Source: Lineus longissimus
Taxonomy: Eukaryota; Nemertea; Pilidiophora; Heteronemertea; Lineidae
DNA length: 64,000 nucleotides
Assembly (NCBI RefSeq): GCF_910592395.1
Contig: NC_088315.1
Span: 18,893,808-18,957,807, forward strand
Reading direction: 5' to 3'
Made by a program: the position numbers and the translations under genes. Within the stretch, counting starts at the first letter, position 1, and each line of letters opens with the position of its first letter. Positions 57,901 to 62,571 of this stretch are shown one piece after another. Under the pieces are notes generated by a model that searched no databases, was not told where the DNA came from, and saw only the letters and a program-made list of their open reading frames with translations.

Positions 57901-60861
57901 TTACAGAACAGCCAAGTTTGGTGCTTTATCGAATGCATCGGTGGTGATGTTCTCCAGGCTTCTGACATTGTAAACAGTCCTAGAAACACAAGAATCAGGG
58001 CGACGTCACTAAAAATGCTGAATGTTATTAGAACTTAGAAAAAAGGGTTACAGAGGGGTGCTATGGCGGTTCAAAGACCCCCAAGGTGCTCATTGGAACC
58101 CTCGGAGAAGGAAGCCTAGGGTGCCCTGGGGTGCTAATTTTAAATGAAAAATTATCAGAGAAATCACACATTTGTTGACAAATAACTCCGTTCAGTTGAT
58201 GCATGCGCCGGTCACCGATCCAAAGGTTGACCGCGCTCAACGTTGCTTAACTTCCACTCTGGGGCCAACGCGCCAACCACTGGGCCATAAAGGAATTCCC
58301 TCATGGCCGGCGGGTTAAGCCGTGCCACATACCTGGGGATACTATACAATGCACATGTTTCAGTCTTGTCAGAATGTCGATGCAAAATGAATGTTTTATG
58401 AATTTGGAAACATATATAAAGGTGTTAACACAAGATAAGGGGTGCAACATAGCACCCTACAACACCCTTCTGGAGGAGTGCTACCACGGCGACAAAATGA
58501 GTCTCCAAAACAGTTTTGTTCCTTCACTATTGGTTTTATTGTGTAACTGAAGAACCCCGCTGCTGAAGAGTAGGCGAGTCTGCAAACGTTCGTCCTGAGG
58601 ATTTGTCGTGAAAGATACCAGGAACCCTGCCAAACTCAGTAAAATACGCGTTCTTGAAAGCTACTTACATGGATCTGACACCTGCAGTTAGCGTTTCATT
58701 GGTGATGTTCGGAAAAGAGATGTGACTGAGTTGTCTGCAATTAAAATAAGGCCGGGTCTATTTGGCAAGCCGCTCGCCGAACAGGCATCTTTTTTGTCCT
58801 GTTTGGAGAGCCGCTTGCCATTAGCACCAAAAAGCCACCCTGTTCGGCCAGCCGGGCTTGCCAAACAGGTAAAAAATCTACCCTGTTTGGCGAGCTGAAG
58901 ACTTTACTTTAATATTAATGAGTTCGGCTCTCCATTCAGGACAAGAAAAAGTCGCTGTTTTGGTAAGCCGGGCTTGCCAAGTAGTCACTTCCTTAAAATA
59001 ATGGGGAGGTTAAGAAACATCACGAGAATGAGAACGATCTGTAAAATTCATATTGCGTTAGAGTGGTCCGAGGAGATTTCAAAACAAACAAACCCATATT
59101 GAATTGCGACTATGATTTACGAAGACGATTTATTTGTATTCGCGTACCTTTGATCCATTCGATTGCAAGAATTCGTAATCATTATTCATAACCGTTGTTT
59201 GTAAGGGATGCGGAAACCGGCCGATATTGGTGGGCAGAGCTGATACTCCACGTTCAATATACACAAAGTCAAATTAGCAAAATTTGAAGGATGACGGTAC
59301 TCACAGTTGTCCCGCCGAGCAGCCTTTGATGATACCCTTGGCCCTGTCGTAGCAGCCTCCTTCGTACATGAAGTTGATCACGGGATTGCCTTCCGATAGC
59401 ATATACGGCGCTGCCACCCACGAGCTTGGGAACGACCACATCCCGTAGAACATGTTGCCCGCTTGAACATAAGAGAAGCTGTGTTTACATTTAGTAACGC
59501 CTCGAGGTAGATGCCATTTTGGATTTTCGGAGGTCACATTTTTGCTACAGATTTCTGCCAATAATTTCTTTCTCCCATATTGTTTTTGGATGGCAATTCC
59601 TCGAGCCACGAGAAAGATGTGAACATAACGTGTTTGTTTGTAATTTTGGCGAATAATTGCTTTCGAAAGGCTTGCAATGCGTCTGGACTTAACAGTATGC
59701 AGCATGCTCCCAAAACAAAGTTGTACTCTAAAATGTATACACATGGGTAGAAAGAATAGAAAAAGGGTCGTACCTCCATCCGGGTATTTGATTCCCTGGG
59801 GTCTGTACAAACTATTCCAATAGGAGGCGCCACTGCACATGCAATGAGATGGCGCTCCGTACCATCGCTGCATGCAAAGCAGACATCAACACAAGCGTCG
59901 CCACGTCAAGATATTCCATCATGTTCAAACAATTTCGCCGAATCCGGGTTATTTATCAAGTTTGTAGACTTTTTGAAAACAAAATTTTACTCGCCGAGAT
60001 AACGGCGTGAGCTGATCAGCGAATTAATTCCAAGAAAGCACTTCAAAAAAATATATGAAAACGGGTTCCAGAATAATTCATACAAGCTACAGTTCATTTT
60101 GAGATGATCACATACGTTTAGCGAACATGACAGTTAGCTTAATTGTACCGTACTGCATGATGTATTCATTTGTTTTTAAAAACGTGAAAAATAAGATATA
60201 CACAAGTAGGAAATAGTTTCTCGGGAAAAAAATCAAAAGTTTTAGCCTCGAAAACTGTCTAATCTATAGTCGATAAGATTTAAAACGTCGATATTACGTC
60301 GTTATCGGTGATAAATTATGATATGAACCCGTTCCTAAAAGTTTTTCTCGGTGCGCTATCGATCGGCATTTTTTGAATAACTGTCGCGTCGTGACCATAT
60401 TCATGCACAACGGATGTCCAAATAGTGTGCCATTTTACCGTGGCGAAATAATGCCTCCTCTTGCAAAAAAAGACTAAAATGTTTGGGGGCAGTGAAGTAT
60501 TTCGTATAAAAAAACTTTTTTCTTGCTAAAAATGACTAAAATGGCCGGGAAAAGTTACAAAGACTATTCATTGCGCTTCAGACGGCTTGTTTCTCACACA
60601 CGATTCCTTTACAAATTGATTGGAAGTTCTCCCATTAAAAAGTGGCGATATAACGCATAATGTTCTCACTACGTGGCGATACAATATCGCGCAACGTTAC
60701 TTACCTCCATCCGGGTAGTTTATTCCCTGGGGCTTGTACAAACTATTCCACCAGGAGGCGCCACTGCAGCGACAATCAGCTGACCCGTGCCACCAGTAAT
60801 TCTGGCCGAAAGCAGGCAAAGCACAAACGAGCACGATGGTCACCAAAACAAGATATCCCAT
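16942..60861 (-). CDS. Giant secreted LRR / fibro-slime / discoidin / thrombospondin protein (at least 60 exons, at least 2,926 codons)
   Basis: One minus-strand gene. The start ATG at 60861-60859 opens a signal peptide ([20 protein letters not shown]). I traced 60 exons with GT-AG borders, and every junction is phase-compatible, giving 8,778 nt of open frame. Approximate residues: 1-20 signal; 21-104 Cys-rich N-domain; 105-1003 LRRs; 1004-1059 LRRCT; 1060-1187 FN3; 1188-1435 fibro-slime; 1440-1719 cadherin-like; 1720-1881 discoidin; 1882-2232 Cys-rich and EGF; 2233-2500 TSP type-3; 2500-2718 TSP C-terminal; 2720-2902 LamG-like; then the start of a second LamG. No transmembrane segment is visible. 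By family knowledge this is a calcium-binding matrix/adhesion protein. It resembles 'mega-thrombospondins', but LRR plus TSP in one chain is the striking point. The 3' end was not found. Contiguity is inferred from phase and domain continuity, not from a transcript. Confidence 0.85.
17655..17800 (-). mobile_element. SINE-like repeat with 5S rRNA-like and tRNA-like parts (copy 1)
   Basis: Reverse-strand copy of the element described at 23847-24003: on the reverse strand it contains TTATGGCCCAGTGGTTGGCG and GGTCAACCTCTGGATCGGTG. It is located in an intron of the large gene. Confidence 0.7.
18737..20564 (-). CDS. Large gene, exons 52-55: thrombospondin C-terminal lectin-like domain
   Basis: Exons 20564-20340 (end), 20009-19822, 19579-19407, 18961-18737. 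Matches to the TSP_C family are continuous: [132 protein letters not shown]. The WK-type beta-sandwich ends at the Cys of RNTCADR. All junctions are in phase. This is the conserved thrombospondin core and fixes the family of the gene. Confidence 0.95.
20340..27872 (-). CDS. Large gene, exons 47-52: thrombospondin type-3 calcium repeats
   Basis: Exons 27872-27765, 24967-24860, 23538-23334, 21980-21857, 21287-21106, 20564-20340. The first opens [20 protein letters not shown], equivalent to the C-x-x-GWAGNG...CG-x-D-x-D start of the TSP wire. Next come repeated DNCP-x-x-x-N-x-DQ-x-D-x-DGD-x-x-GD-x-CD motifs (e.g. [20 protein letters not shown]). The set looks complete for a TSP type-3 domain with aspartates intact, so it should bind many calcium ions. 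Exon 52 runs into the C-terminal domain ([15 protein letters not shown]). Confidence 0.93.
21690..21847. mobile_element. Foldback repeat 'CTGTTTGGCAAGC' (copy 1)
   Basis: Repeated CTGTTTGGCAAGC / GCTCGCCAAACAGG half-sites in both orientations. An inverse copy lies at 58753-58910. Its right edge is only a few bases from the donor of exon 50 (21857). Confidence 0.75.
22068..22470 (-). pseudogene. L2/CR1-type LINE 3' end
   Basis: About 109 codons without a stop read [20 protein letters not shown], then [20 protein letters not shown] and [10 protein letters not shown], the standard C-terminus of L2/CR1/jockey-clade reverse transcriptase ORFs. It is followed on the minus strand by GCGCTATAGAAATTCTTAT and an (ATTC)n tail, as expected for L2/CR1 elements. 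5'-truncated and not autonomous. It lies in an intron on the same strand as the large gene. Confidence 0.85.
22610..22720. repeat. Fragment with LINE/SINE-tail-like 'AAGCGC' motif
   Basis: TTTAAATTTAAGCGCC and AGGCGCTTTTACAAT resemble the 3' tails of L2-like elements (compare 22080-22150 and 43400-43480). Only a short piece, so assignment is tentative. Confidence 0.4.
23045..23222. mobile_element. Short MITE related to 43751-43874
   Basis: It shares CCAGACCAGATCAGAT and the terminus CCCGTGTAAACGGCC with the 124-bp element at 43751. The left end is less clear. Confidence 0.5.
23847..24003 (+). mobile_element. SINE-like repeat with 5S rRNA-like and tRNA-like parts (copy 2)
   Basis: It contains TGGCCCAGTGGTTGGCGC, which fits a tRNA/pol III box A, followed by GAAGTTAAGCAACGTTGAGC and CTTTGGATCGGTGACCGG, which match the 5S rRNA region from helix III to loop E/helix IV. 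Three copies are in the window (also 17655-17800 and 58204-58350), all strongly alike. I read it as a pol III-derived SINE family; the 5S resemblance is from memory of 5S sequence. Confidence 0.72.
24580..24840. repeat. Degenerate repeat of 'TAGCGG' half-sites
   Basis: Many TTAGCGG / CCGCTATT / CCGCTAAG half-sites in both orientations, forming potential hairpins. Not coding. Probably a decayed foldback element next to exon 48. Confidence 0.5.
26114..27739 (+). CDS. Rhodopsin-class GPCR, third member (two exons), nested in the large gene
   Basis: Exon 1 ends at 26436 before GTACGT; exon 2 is 27013-27739 after TTTGTTTCAG; junction phase 2. The start may be the ATG at 26132 (343 aa) or an in-frame ATG at 26114. 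Features: [11 protein letters not shown] in TM1, [10 protein letters not shown] in TM2, MTLDRACAV after TM3, [11 protein letters not shown] in TM6, [20 protein letters not shown] at the end of TM7. Homologous to the tandem pair at 9526 and 14995 but distant, and with an intron they lack. The pair may be retro- or intron-loss derived, or this gene gained the intron. It lies antisense within the intron between exons 47 and 48 of the large gene. Its stop is only 25 bp from exon 47. Peptide-receptor-like; ligand unknown. Confidence 0.82.
28521..28879. mobile_element. CGCCAAC-type MITE, full copy, TTA target duplication
   Basis: Terminal inverted repeats AGCCCGTAGCACACTAGCC and GGCTAGTGTGCTGCGGGCT, 359 bp in total, flanked by TTA on both sides (28518-28520 and 28880-28882). 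TTA duplication and TIR form fit PIF/Harbinger non-autonomous (Tourist-like) elements. Lies 35 bp beyond the donor of exon 46. Confidence 0.85.
28915..31920 (-). CDS. Large gene, exons 42-46: Cys-rich GCC2/GCC3-type and EGF modules
   Basis: Exons 31920-31751, 31520-31358, 30694-30375, 29766-29518, 29064-28915. The first two hold Cys spacing of ephrin-receptor-like/GCC2_GCC3 units ([27 protein letters not shown]). Exon 44 adds [10 protein letters not shown] and [17 protein letters not shown], then [20 protein letters not shown], an EGF-like end with a calcium-binding start. Exon 45 contains [12 protein letters not shown] and [18 protein letters not shown] (cbEGF). Exon 46 is [13 protein letters not shown]...C. 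Phase-0 borders from exon 44 onward are like those of thrombospondin EGF exons. Confidence 0.85.
29145..29165. repeat. (GT)n/G-run simple repeat
   Basis: GTGTGTGTG followed by a run of about 13 G. A second G-run occurs at about 32600-32613 and a C-rich run (C17 then CCCCCA units) at about 47237-47275. Confidence 0.9.
29262..29455. repeat. Tandem repeat, ~4 units of ~60 bp ('GCGTCAGTCGCTCT')
   Basis: Each unit has GCAAATGCGTCAGTCGCTCT, a variable TATA run, and ATTGAGATGAACT. Intronic and non-coding. Confidence 0.85.
29810..29995. repeat. 'CCTCTCTATTAAGGACACC' repeat, copy in large-gene intron
   Basis: It contains GGACACCCTCGGGACTGACA and GTGTCCTGATAGC, then TTAGTAGAGAGGTGTC. Same family as 1620 and 4137. 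Confidence 0.7.
30115..30275. repeat. Dispersed repeat shared with 44690-44860
   Basis: AAGCCCGCTCGCACCTAG, then AAATTCACATTGTT and a GGGCAAATCTT block occur in both places in the same order. No coding frame in common. Confidence 0.6.
30795..30955. repeat. Tandem repeat, ~4 units of ~38 bp ('CAGCCGTGACC')
   Basis: Units of CACAGCCGTGACC..GGACAGAGTCACAA. Intronic. Confidence 0.85.
32374..37936 (-). CDS. Large gene, exons 39-41: discoidin (F5/8 type C) domain
   Basis: Exons 37936-37817, 36061-35853, 32530-32374. It begins with [21 protein letters not shown], continues [20 protein letters not shown] and [19 protein letters not shown], then [10 protein letters not shown], and closes with [21 protein letters not shown]. 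This is the canonical C...G-x-I...S...GAW...PW-x-x-V-x-L...QGR...Y-S-x-D-G...R-x-x-P...E-x-x-GC order. The middle exon's start was set at TTGCTTCCATTGTAG because only it keeps the frame. The intron between exons 40 and 41 contains the B-box gene on the other strand. Confidence 0.87.
32670..33310. repeat. Pair of ~120-bp direct repeats (32688-32810 and 33185-33308)
   Basis: Both contain GACAGTTCCACGCACTGG or GGACTGG, then AAAATCGCCATCTC, ACCCCAGACGTCGCC and TTCACCGAATCGTGAGATTG. Located in the intron upstream of the nested B-box gene; function unknown. Confidence 0.75.
33608..35494 (+). CDS. B-box (TRIM-like, RING-less) protein, nested in the large gene
   Basis: 628 aa from ATG 33608, which follows a CTTTCTTTCCAG acceptor at about 33590, so an untranslated 5' exon is likely. 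An earlier in-frame ATG at 33569 lies before that acceptor and is less likely. Residues ~20-70 form a first B-box-like zinc unit (CTPCKF...[17 protein letters not shown]). Residues ~78-115 form B-box 2 ([19 protein letters not shown], then [12 protein letters not shown]). A helical coiled-coil region follows (~120-250). No RING finger precedes the B-boxes, and the C-terminal ~370 residues match neither NHL, PRY-SPRY nor filamin domains that I can see. Probably a cytoplasmic adaptor of the TRIM-like class without ligase activity of its own. It lies antisense in the intron splitting the discoidin domain. AATAAA at 35803 is a likely poly(A) signal. Confidence 0.85.
   Translation: MASQTPRPTKNLILSDGEDRKEPCTPCKFQDKKSPAVSACNTCRNYLLCRSCQVKHNQNANTKDHIVVALIDQDSEQITLCTKHLGRSRSFLCVECDQLICDVCIDIEHGDHSLKSIEGITKEIRVAMEPLISSVSDDIDQEIEAIKSSENGIIKKVETHAEGLIAAINSEKDRVVSEIKIYGCTESTTELAKVRSVLGEVLRRGEEALSSKIENIHHYNAILKTKSDLEKAKAENTSFITKLSGKRKSLAMATFVPSKIRIDNLLGDFVVAPADTEEKVFTMKQLERWTIKPCCKVGPVVILPNGCAFLCSRAQSEMTSMQIYTTGNPLREVSCGNVVNLFVTNDRIACVTSSQELFSLPLIDLEKKVGHELSSQVRIDGYFCAKTKKGNNVVVEGLPPNYSGTFFNVKFRKGAFYSTFGISDLAINIGPASFIASTSIGWIKYLDMLLIHDVRIGEVLAYTLEVRNEIKTDSPLTLKYSLEKRSSISSPLPGFYIVEIYCTDNLAYLYLKKGNQDDKTIKAAPVKIYEAQFIDNHWKMTSLKLVKPDGDELCSLENDQQMKIAASDDKLLCLVYNPTPLGKDKESLVPMMDITCYVGSKSSALSQTTHAPSGSPVAGCSSSGPQRK
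36310..36840. repeat. 54-bp tandem repeat ('GTGACGCATATATCAGTAG'), degenerate toward the right
   Basis: Clear units start at 36372, 36426, 36480, 36534 and 36589 (GTGACGCATATATCAGTAG..CTTTTGTTCAATAC), becoming diverged to about 36840. Not related in sequence to the other 54-bp array. Confidence 0.88.
36957..37402. mobile_element. ~440-bp element with GACAAGACCAC terminal inverted repeats (copy 1)
   Basis: Left end AGACAAGACCAC, right end GTGGTCTTGTCT. The body is nearly identical to 62572-63014 (e.g. GTTTGACCGCGACGCATCAA, CGCCCCCTATTACCAAATTA). Non-coding MITE-like element. Confidence 0.8.
37690..37800. repeat. 'CGCGAAAAT' palindromic repeat
   Basis: TCGCGAAAATTT / CGCGAAATCCGCG half-sites in both orientations. 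A related stretch is at 62045-62215. Confidence 0.55.
38244..39901 (-). CDS. Large gene, exons 35-38: cadherin-like repeats
   Basis: Exons 39901-39788, 39449-39265, 38798-38629, 38497-38244. Sequence [29 protein letters not shown] contains the DxNDNxP calcium motif and the preceding V-x-V-x-DG. A second repeat starts IAYPALQP...[14 protein letters not shown] (A-x-D-x-D-x-G-x-N). A further unit is [21 protein letters not shown]. About one and a half to two cadherin-type units, with some calcium-site residues missing. Phases fit. Confidence 0.78.
39985..40170. repeat. 'CCTCTCTATTAAGGACACC' repeat, diverged copy
   Basis: AACCTCTCTATTGCGGACATC at the left and AAGAGGTGTCCGCAAATGGA at the right. 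Same family as at 1620. Confidence 0.65.
40714..44551 (-). CDS. Large gene, exons 29-34: fibro-slime (PA14-like) domain
   Basis: Exons 44551-44488, 44087-43884, 43358-43269, 42985-42807, 41323-41226, 40951-40714. Diagnostic runs are VTFYDF, then [15 protein letters not shown], then [14 protein letters not shown], then HYHNFG and [17 protein letters not shown], and finally [14 protein letters not shown]. This is the order seen in fibro-slime domains (WY-x-x-xPG-x-N, FFP-x-DG-x-G, NF-x-F...G-x-D-x-x-V-x-IN, Y-x-L-D-x-F-x-AER). That family is a PA14-like beta-barrel known from Dictyostelium and bacteria and uncommon in animals. It is probably a carbohydrate or adhesion module. The last exon continues into a cadherin-like strand ([16 protein letters not shown]). 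Confidence 0.85.
41828..41907 (-). tRNA. tRNA-Leu (anticodon TAG), copy 1
   Basis: The cloverleaf reads from GGCAGCTTGGCCGAGCGGTC (box A TGGCCGAGCGGTC) through anticodon arm CTGGT-TTTAGGC-ACCAG (anticodon TAG), a class II variable arm, and GGTTCGAATCC (box B), ending AGCTGTC with discriminator A. The 7-bp acceptor stem pairs GGCAGCT with AGCTGTC with one G-T pair. 80 nt, no intron. Lies within an intron of the large gene on the same strand. Confidence 0.95.
42275..42715. mobile_element. CGCCAAC-type MITE, full copy (inverted), TTA target duplication
   Basis: AGCCCGCAGCACACGAGCC at the left and GGCTAGTGTGCTGCGGGTT at the right, with TTA at 42272-42274 and 42716-42718. It contains the longest interior of the four copies (441 bp). 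Confidence 0.85.
43400..43480. repeat. Fragment with 'AGCGCTTT' LINE/SINE-tail motif
   Basis: TAATAATAATGATACT microsatellite followed by AGAGCGCTTTTCACATTAG and AAAGCGCTTTACAATTA. Typical of short L2-like or SINE tails. Confidence 0.5.
43751..43874. mobile_element. 124-bp MITE with AGGGCCGTTTAAACGG termini
   Basis: Left AGGGCCGTTTAAACGG, right CCGTGTAAACGGCCCT, flanked by AAT on both sides. It sits 10 bp from the donor of exon 30 (43884). Confidence 0.8.
44690..44860. repeat. Dispersed repeat shared with 30115-30275
   Basis: See the copy at 30115; this one carries AAGCCCGCTCGCACCTAGG and GGGGAAATCTTGATCACATT. Confidence 0.6.
44973..45863 (-). CDS. Large gene, exons 27-28: fibronectin type III domain
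   Basis: Exons 45863-45743 and 45235-44973. The frame runs [19 protein letters not shown], then [18 protein letters not shown], then [13 protein letters not shown] and [18 protein letters not shown]. The Trp in the B strand, the YxCRV core and the closing S-x-P-x-x-V/PPEPP match an FN3 domain. Boundaries are phase 1 in and phase 1 out, typical of a shuffled FN3 module. Confidence 0.8.
45340..45490. repeat. Hairpin-rich 'GCGATCGCAGTCGCG' repeat with TTCGC..GAAAACTCCCT end
   Basis: Short inverted GCGATNNCAGNCGC sites plus a GCTCTGCGAAAACTCCCTA end shared with 46737, 48697 and 63092. Intronic. Confidence 0.5.
45960..46095. repeat. Dispersed repeat 'GGTGTAGAAGTAGAAAATG' (three copies)
   Basis: Present here (inverted), at 39045-39150 and at 51415-51500, each with ACATTTTCTACTTCTACACC or its complement and a GTATTTTGACGGATG block. 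Non-coding. Confidence 0.65.
46150..46316 (-). CDS. Large gene, exon 26: LRR C-terminal cap (LRRCT)
   Basis: The exon opens [19 protein letters not shown] and contains [10 protein letters not shown] and LYPC, giving the N-P-x-x-C-x-C...C...C pattern of LRRCT caps. It enters in phase 2 and leaves in phase 1, ending the phase-2 LRR series exactly where the LRR domain ends. Tolerant but clear match. Confidence 0.88.
46490..46569 (-). tRNA. tRNA-Leu (anticodon TAG), copy 2
   Basis: Identical over all 80 nt to the gene at 41828-41907: same box A, TTTAGGC anticodon loop, box B GGTTCGAATCC and acceptor stem. It lies in the intron between exons 25 and 26 of the large gene. The flanks also share TATGACAGCTG, suggesting recent duplication. 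Confidence 0.95.
46737..46888. mobile_element. Foldback 'GGAGTTTTCGCAAA' element (copy near exon 25)
   Basis: GGTTTCGCAACCC..., a central GTTCGACATC/GAGCTCGAACAA pair and GGGGGCTTTGCGAAATCTCCC. Related copies are at 48697-48828 and 63092-63330. Confidence 0.65.
46905..58734 (-). CDS. Large gene, exons 3-25: about 37 leucine-rich repeats
   Basis: All exons enter and leave in phase 2. Exons: 58734-58669, 57979-57905, 57542-57477, 57003-56929, 56782-56714, 56005-55934, 55707-55624, 54813-54742, 54302-54231 (single repeats, 66-84 nt); 53296-53147, 52852-52775, 52402-52268, 52137-51988, 51787-51638, 51292-51227, 50509-50366, 50063-49920, 49649-49494, 49095-48952, 48661-48521 (mostly double, 135-156 nt); 48268-48062 (triple); 47780-47637 (double); 47141-46905 (triple). 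Repeats follow LxxLxLxxNxIxxIxxGAFxxL, e.g. [16 protein letters not shown]. The first five are poorly conserved, and exon 14 (52402-52268) has an irregular second half. This is extracellular LRR architecture like LGR, Slit or peroxidasin-type proteins. The U-turn donor of exon 21 was placed at GTGCGT because only that gives phase 2. Confidence 0.88.
48697..48828. mobile_element. Foldback 'GGAGTTTTCGCAAA' element
   Basis: Left AGGGAGTTTTCGCAAATACC, right TTGCGAAAACTCCCTA, with inverted CCCATTGTTCGAGCTCC and CATCGAACCATGG near the centre. Confidence 0.75.
52480..52680. repeat. 'AGGGTGCTAT' short-period repeat
   Basis: Repeated AGGGTGCTAT / CAGCACCC half-sites. Similar blocks at 58040-58140 and 58440-58500. 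Intronic and non-coding. Confidence 0.6.
58204..58350 (-). mobile_element. SINE-like repeat with 5S rRNA-like and tRNA-like parts (copy 3)
   Basis: Reverse-strand copy, the closest of the three to the one at 23847. Located in the intron between exons 3 and 4. Confidence 0.72.
58753..58910. mobile_element. Foldback repeat 'CTGTTTGGCAAGC' (copy 2)
   Basis: Starts GGCCGGGTCTATTTGGCAAG and mirrors 21690-21847 in inverse order. It begins 19 bp from the start of exon 3 (58734), so it abuts the acceptor tract. Confidence 0.75.
59305..60861 (-). CDS. Large gene, exons 1-2: signal peptide and Cys-rich N-terminal domain
   Basis: Exon 1 (60861-60705) encodes the signal peptide and then [19 protein letters not shown]...YPDGG, ending phase 1 at a GTAAGT donor. 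Exon 2 (59461-59305) continues [15 protein letters not shown]...[10 protein letters not shown] and ends phase 2. The domain of about 85 residues is rich in Trp, Tyr, Gly and Ser with four Cys, and I do not recognise the family. It may act as an LRR N-terminal cap, but it lacks the usual LRRNT Cys pattern. A possible acceptor (TTTTAG) just above the ATG at about 60878 suggests a further 5' untranslated exon upstream. Confidence 0.75.
59774..59922 (-). pseudogene. Duplicated first exon of the large gene, frame broken
   Basis: This stretch in intron 1 aligns with exon 1 along its length. ATG-ATG-GAATATCTT resembles the signal-peptide start, [18 protein letters not shown] resembles [18 protein letters not shown], and the donor GGAG/GTACGA is at the same place. 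The signal frame and the domain frame are offset by one base, so the copy cannot be translated through as exon 1 is. The domain part is well conserved, so it may be a recent break. Alternatively it may be an internal exon entered through the CAG before CGATGG (phase 0), which would need a different, unseen first exon. Confidence 0.65.
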
Positions 60862-62571
60862 TTTGGCTTTACGGGCTCTAAAAGAATTTTTAAATAAATG
60901 GTACATGTACGTCACTAAACAAATTTAAACGCTTCCTCCAGTATAAAGTTATTTCCAAGCGAACTTAGGCGATCCAGTTTCGACTACAAGTCACGTGAAC
61001 TGTTCATTATTTTGTAGACGATTTCTTGAGATAAGTGGTTTTGATGATGATGTGTCGACGCTATTTAGCCGGCTGTTGCACACGGCATATATCATTTAAG
61101 TTAGGCCTTTTGTACAGGTGCCCCTCAACCGCTCAATAGAGTCGACACAGTAGTTTTGACACGTTTATATCAAAAGTAGTTTGTTAGAACTTTTCACTTT
61201 CTCACACAAGGTGGATGCTATCATACGATGGTACTCTCTGATAATTTTTTTATCCTTCTTATTGACACAAATCCATAGAATGGATACTTCCTTCAAGGGG
61301 TTGAAGCACTAAGGAATGAGAAGACGAATATACAGCCACCAACTTCAACGGCCTGACCGCAAATTAGATCCAGATTCCAACGAGGCGATATGTCGTCCTT
61401 TTAGCCGGGAAATCACGAAGAAATCTATCCATTTTATAAAAAAACTCAAAATAACTAAAAACGCGTTAAGATGCCGTATTGTATCACTCGAAGAGCCAAA
61501 TTACTGTCTTTTATTTACATAATCATTTCAACTTAGAAATTGTATATATATATATAGATGGGTCCATAAAACTATCGGTAATCCACTCCTGCAATGTACA
61601 AGCATTTGATGAAAGTAATTTTGTTGCTTACTCCAACATGAAATGTATCACAACCTCAACTACGAAATATTCCAGACAATATCGTTTATTAAGATATAAT
61701 CTGCACTTAAATTCATAGCAATCTTTGTTGTAAATGCTCTGATTTCATTGCTCTAAGACCTGTTGTGAATATTCAATTCAAAGATAGATATCATGTACAC
61801 ATGATCGTTTGATTCCATTCAAAATGTCCAATTTGGATAGATAATGGGTTGGTAACACCAAGCTGTCCGATGGTCATGACGTCATAGTCCTGCCTCGCCT
61901 TCGTTTCGATTTCCTAGTCACTAATGAAGTGGTCTTATATCAGAAGAACTAGAGTGTTACCATTACGTTTCTTTATGCAAATCCAATTGTTGCTTTTGAT
62001 GAGCAAACTGTAGAAAGCAACATCTTTGCGCATTTAATTTTTGCTATTCGCAAAAATTTCAGAAAAAAAATTAAATTTCACGATCATTATTTTGGCGGCG
62101 GATAACGATATTTCTTCCCGTTTTTCGTATTAAAAATTATTTTCGCGATTTTTATTTTCGCGAATCAAGATCCGCGAAAATTAAATGCTCGAGAAAATGT
62201 GGCGGTTTACAGTATTGTATAAATGTACAGTCTAATGTGTGGCCAAGGAGTGGTACAAAACCCTTTAATTTCACAAAACATGTTTATTCATATTCACGTA
62301 GGCTTACATTAAGTTTACTAGACAATAGGCACTTTTCAAATTTAAGTACAATTAAATGAAAGTTGTGCCTCTGGCGTACCTCGCCCCGTGAAAAGGAGTT
62401 AAGATCTGAAATGCATTGATAAATCCAAAATCGACAATTGGATGATTTTCTACAAAAAGGTTGTAATGATAATCCTTATCTCCCTGGAATGGTGGCCAAA
62501 CATTTGTGTCATTATCAGCTTGAAGCATCTCAGAACAGGACTTGCTAGTCACAGCAGAAATATTAACTGGA
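60862..62571. other. Upstream flank of the large gene
   Basis: No exon or domain found on either strand. A possible splice acceptor at about 60878 implies a non-coding first exon somewhere here or to the right. 61835-61950 resembles 28425-28510 (GGTAACACCAA..GATGGTCATGACGTCA), a dispersed repeat, and 62045-62215 is a CGCGAAAAT palindromic repeat. Confidence 0.5.
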
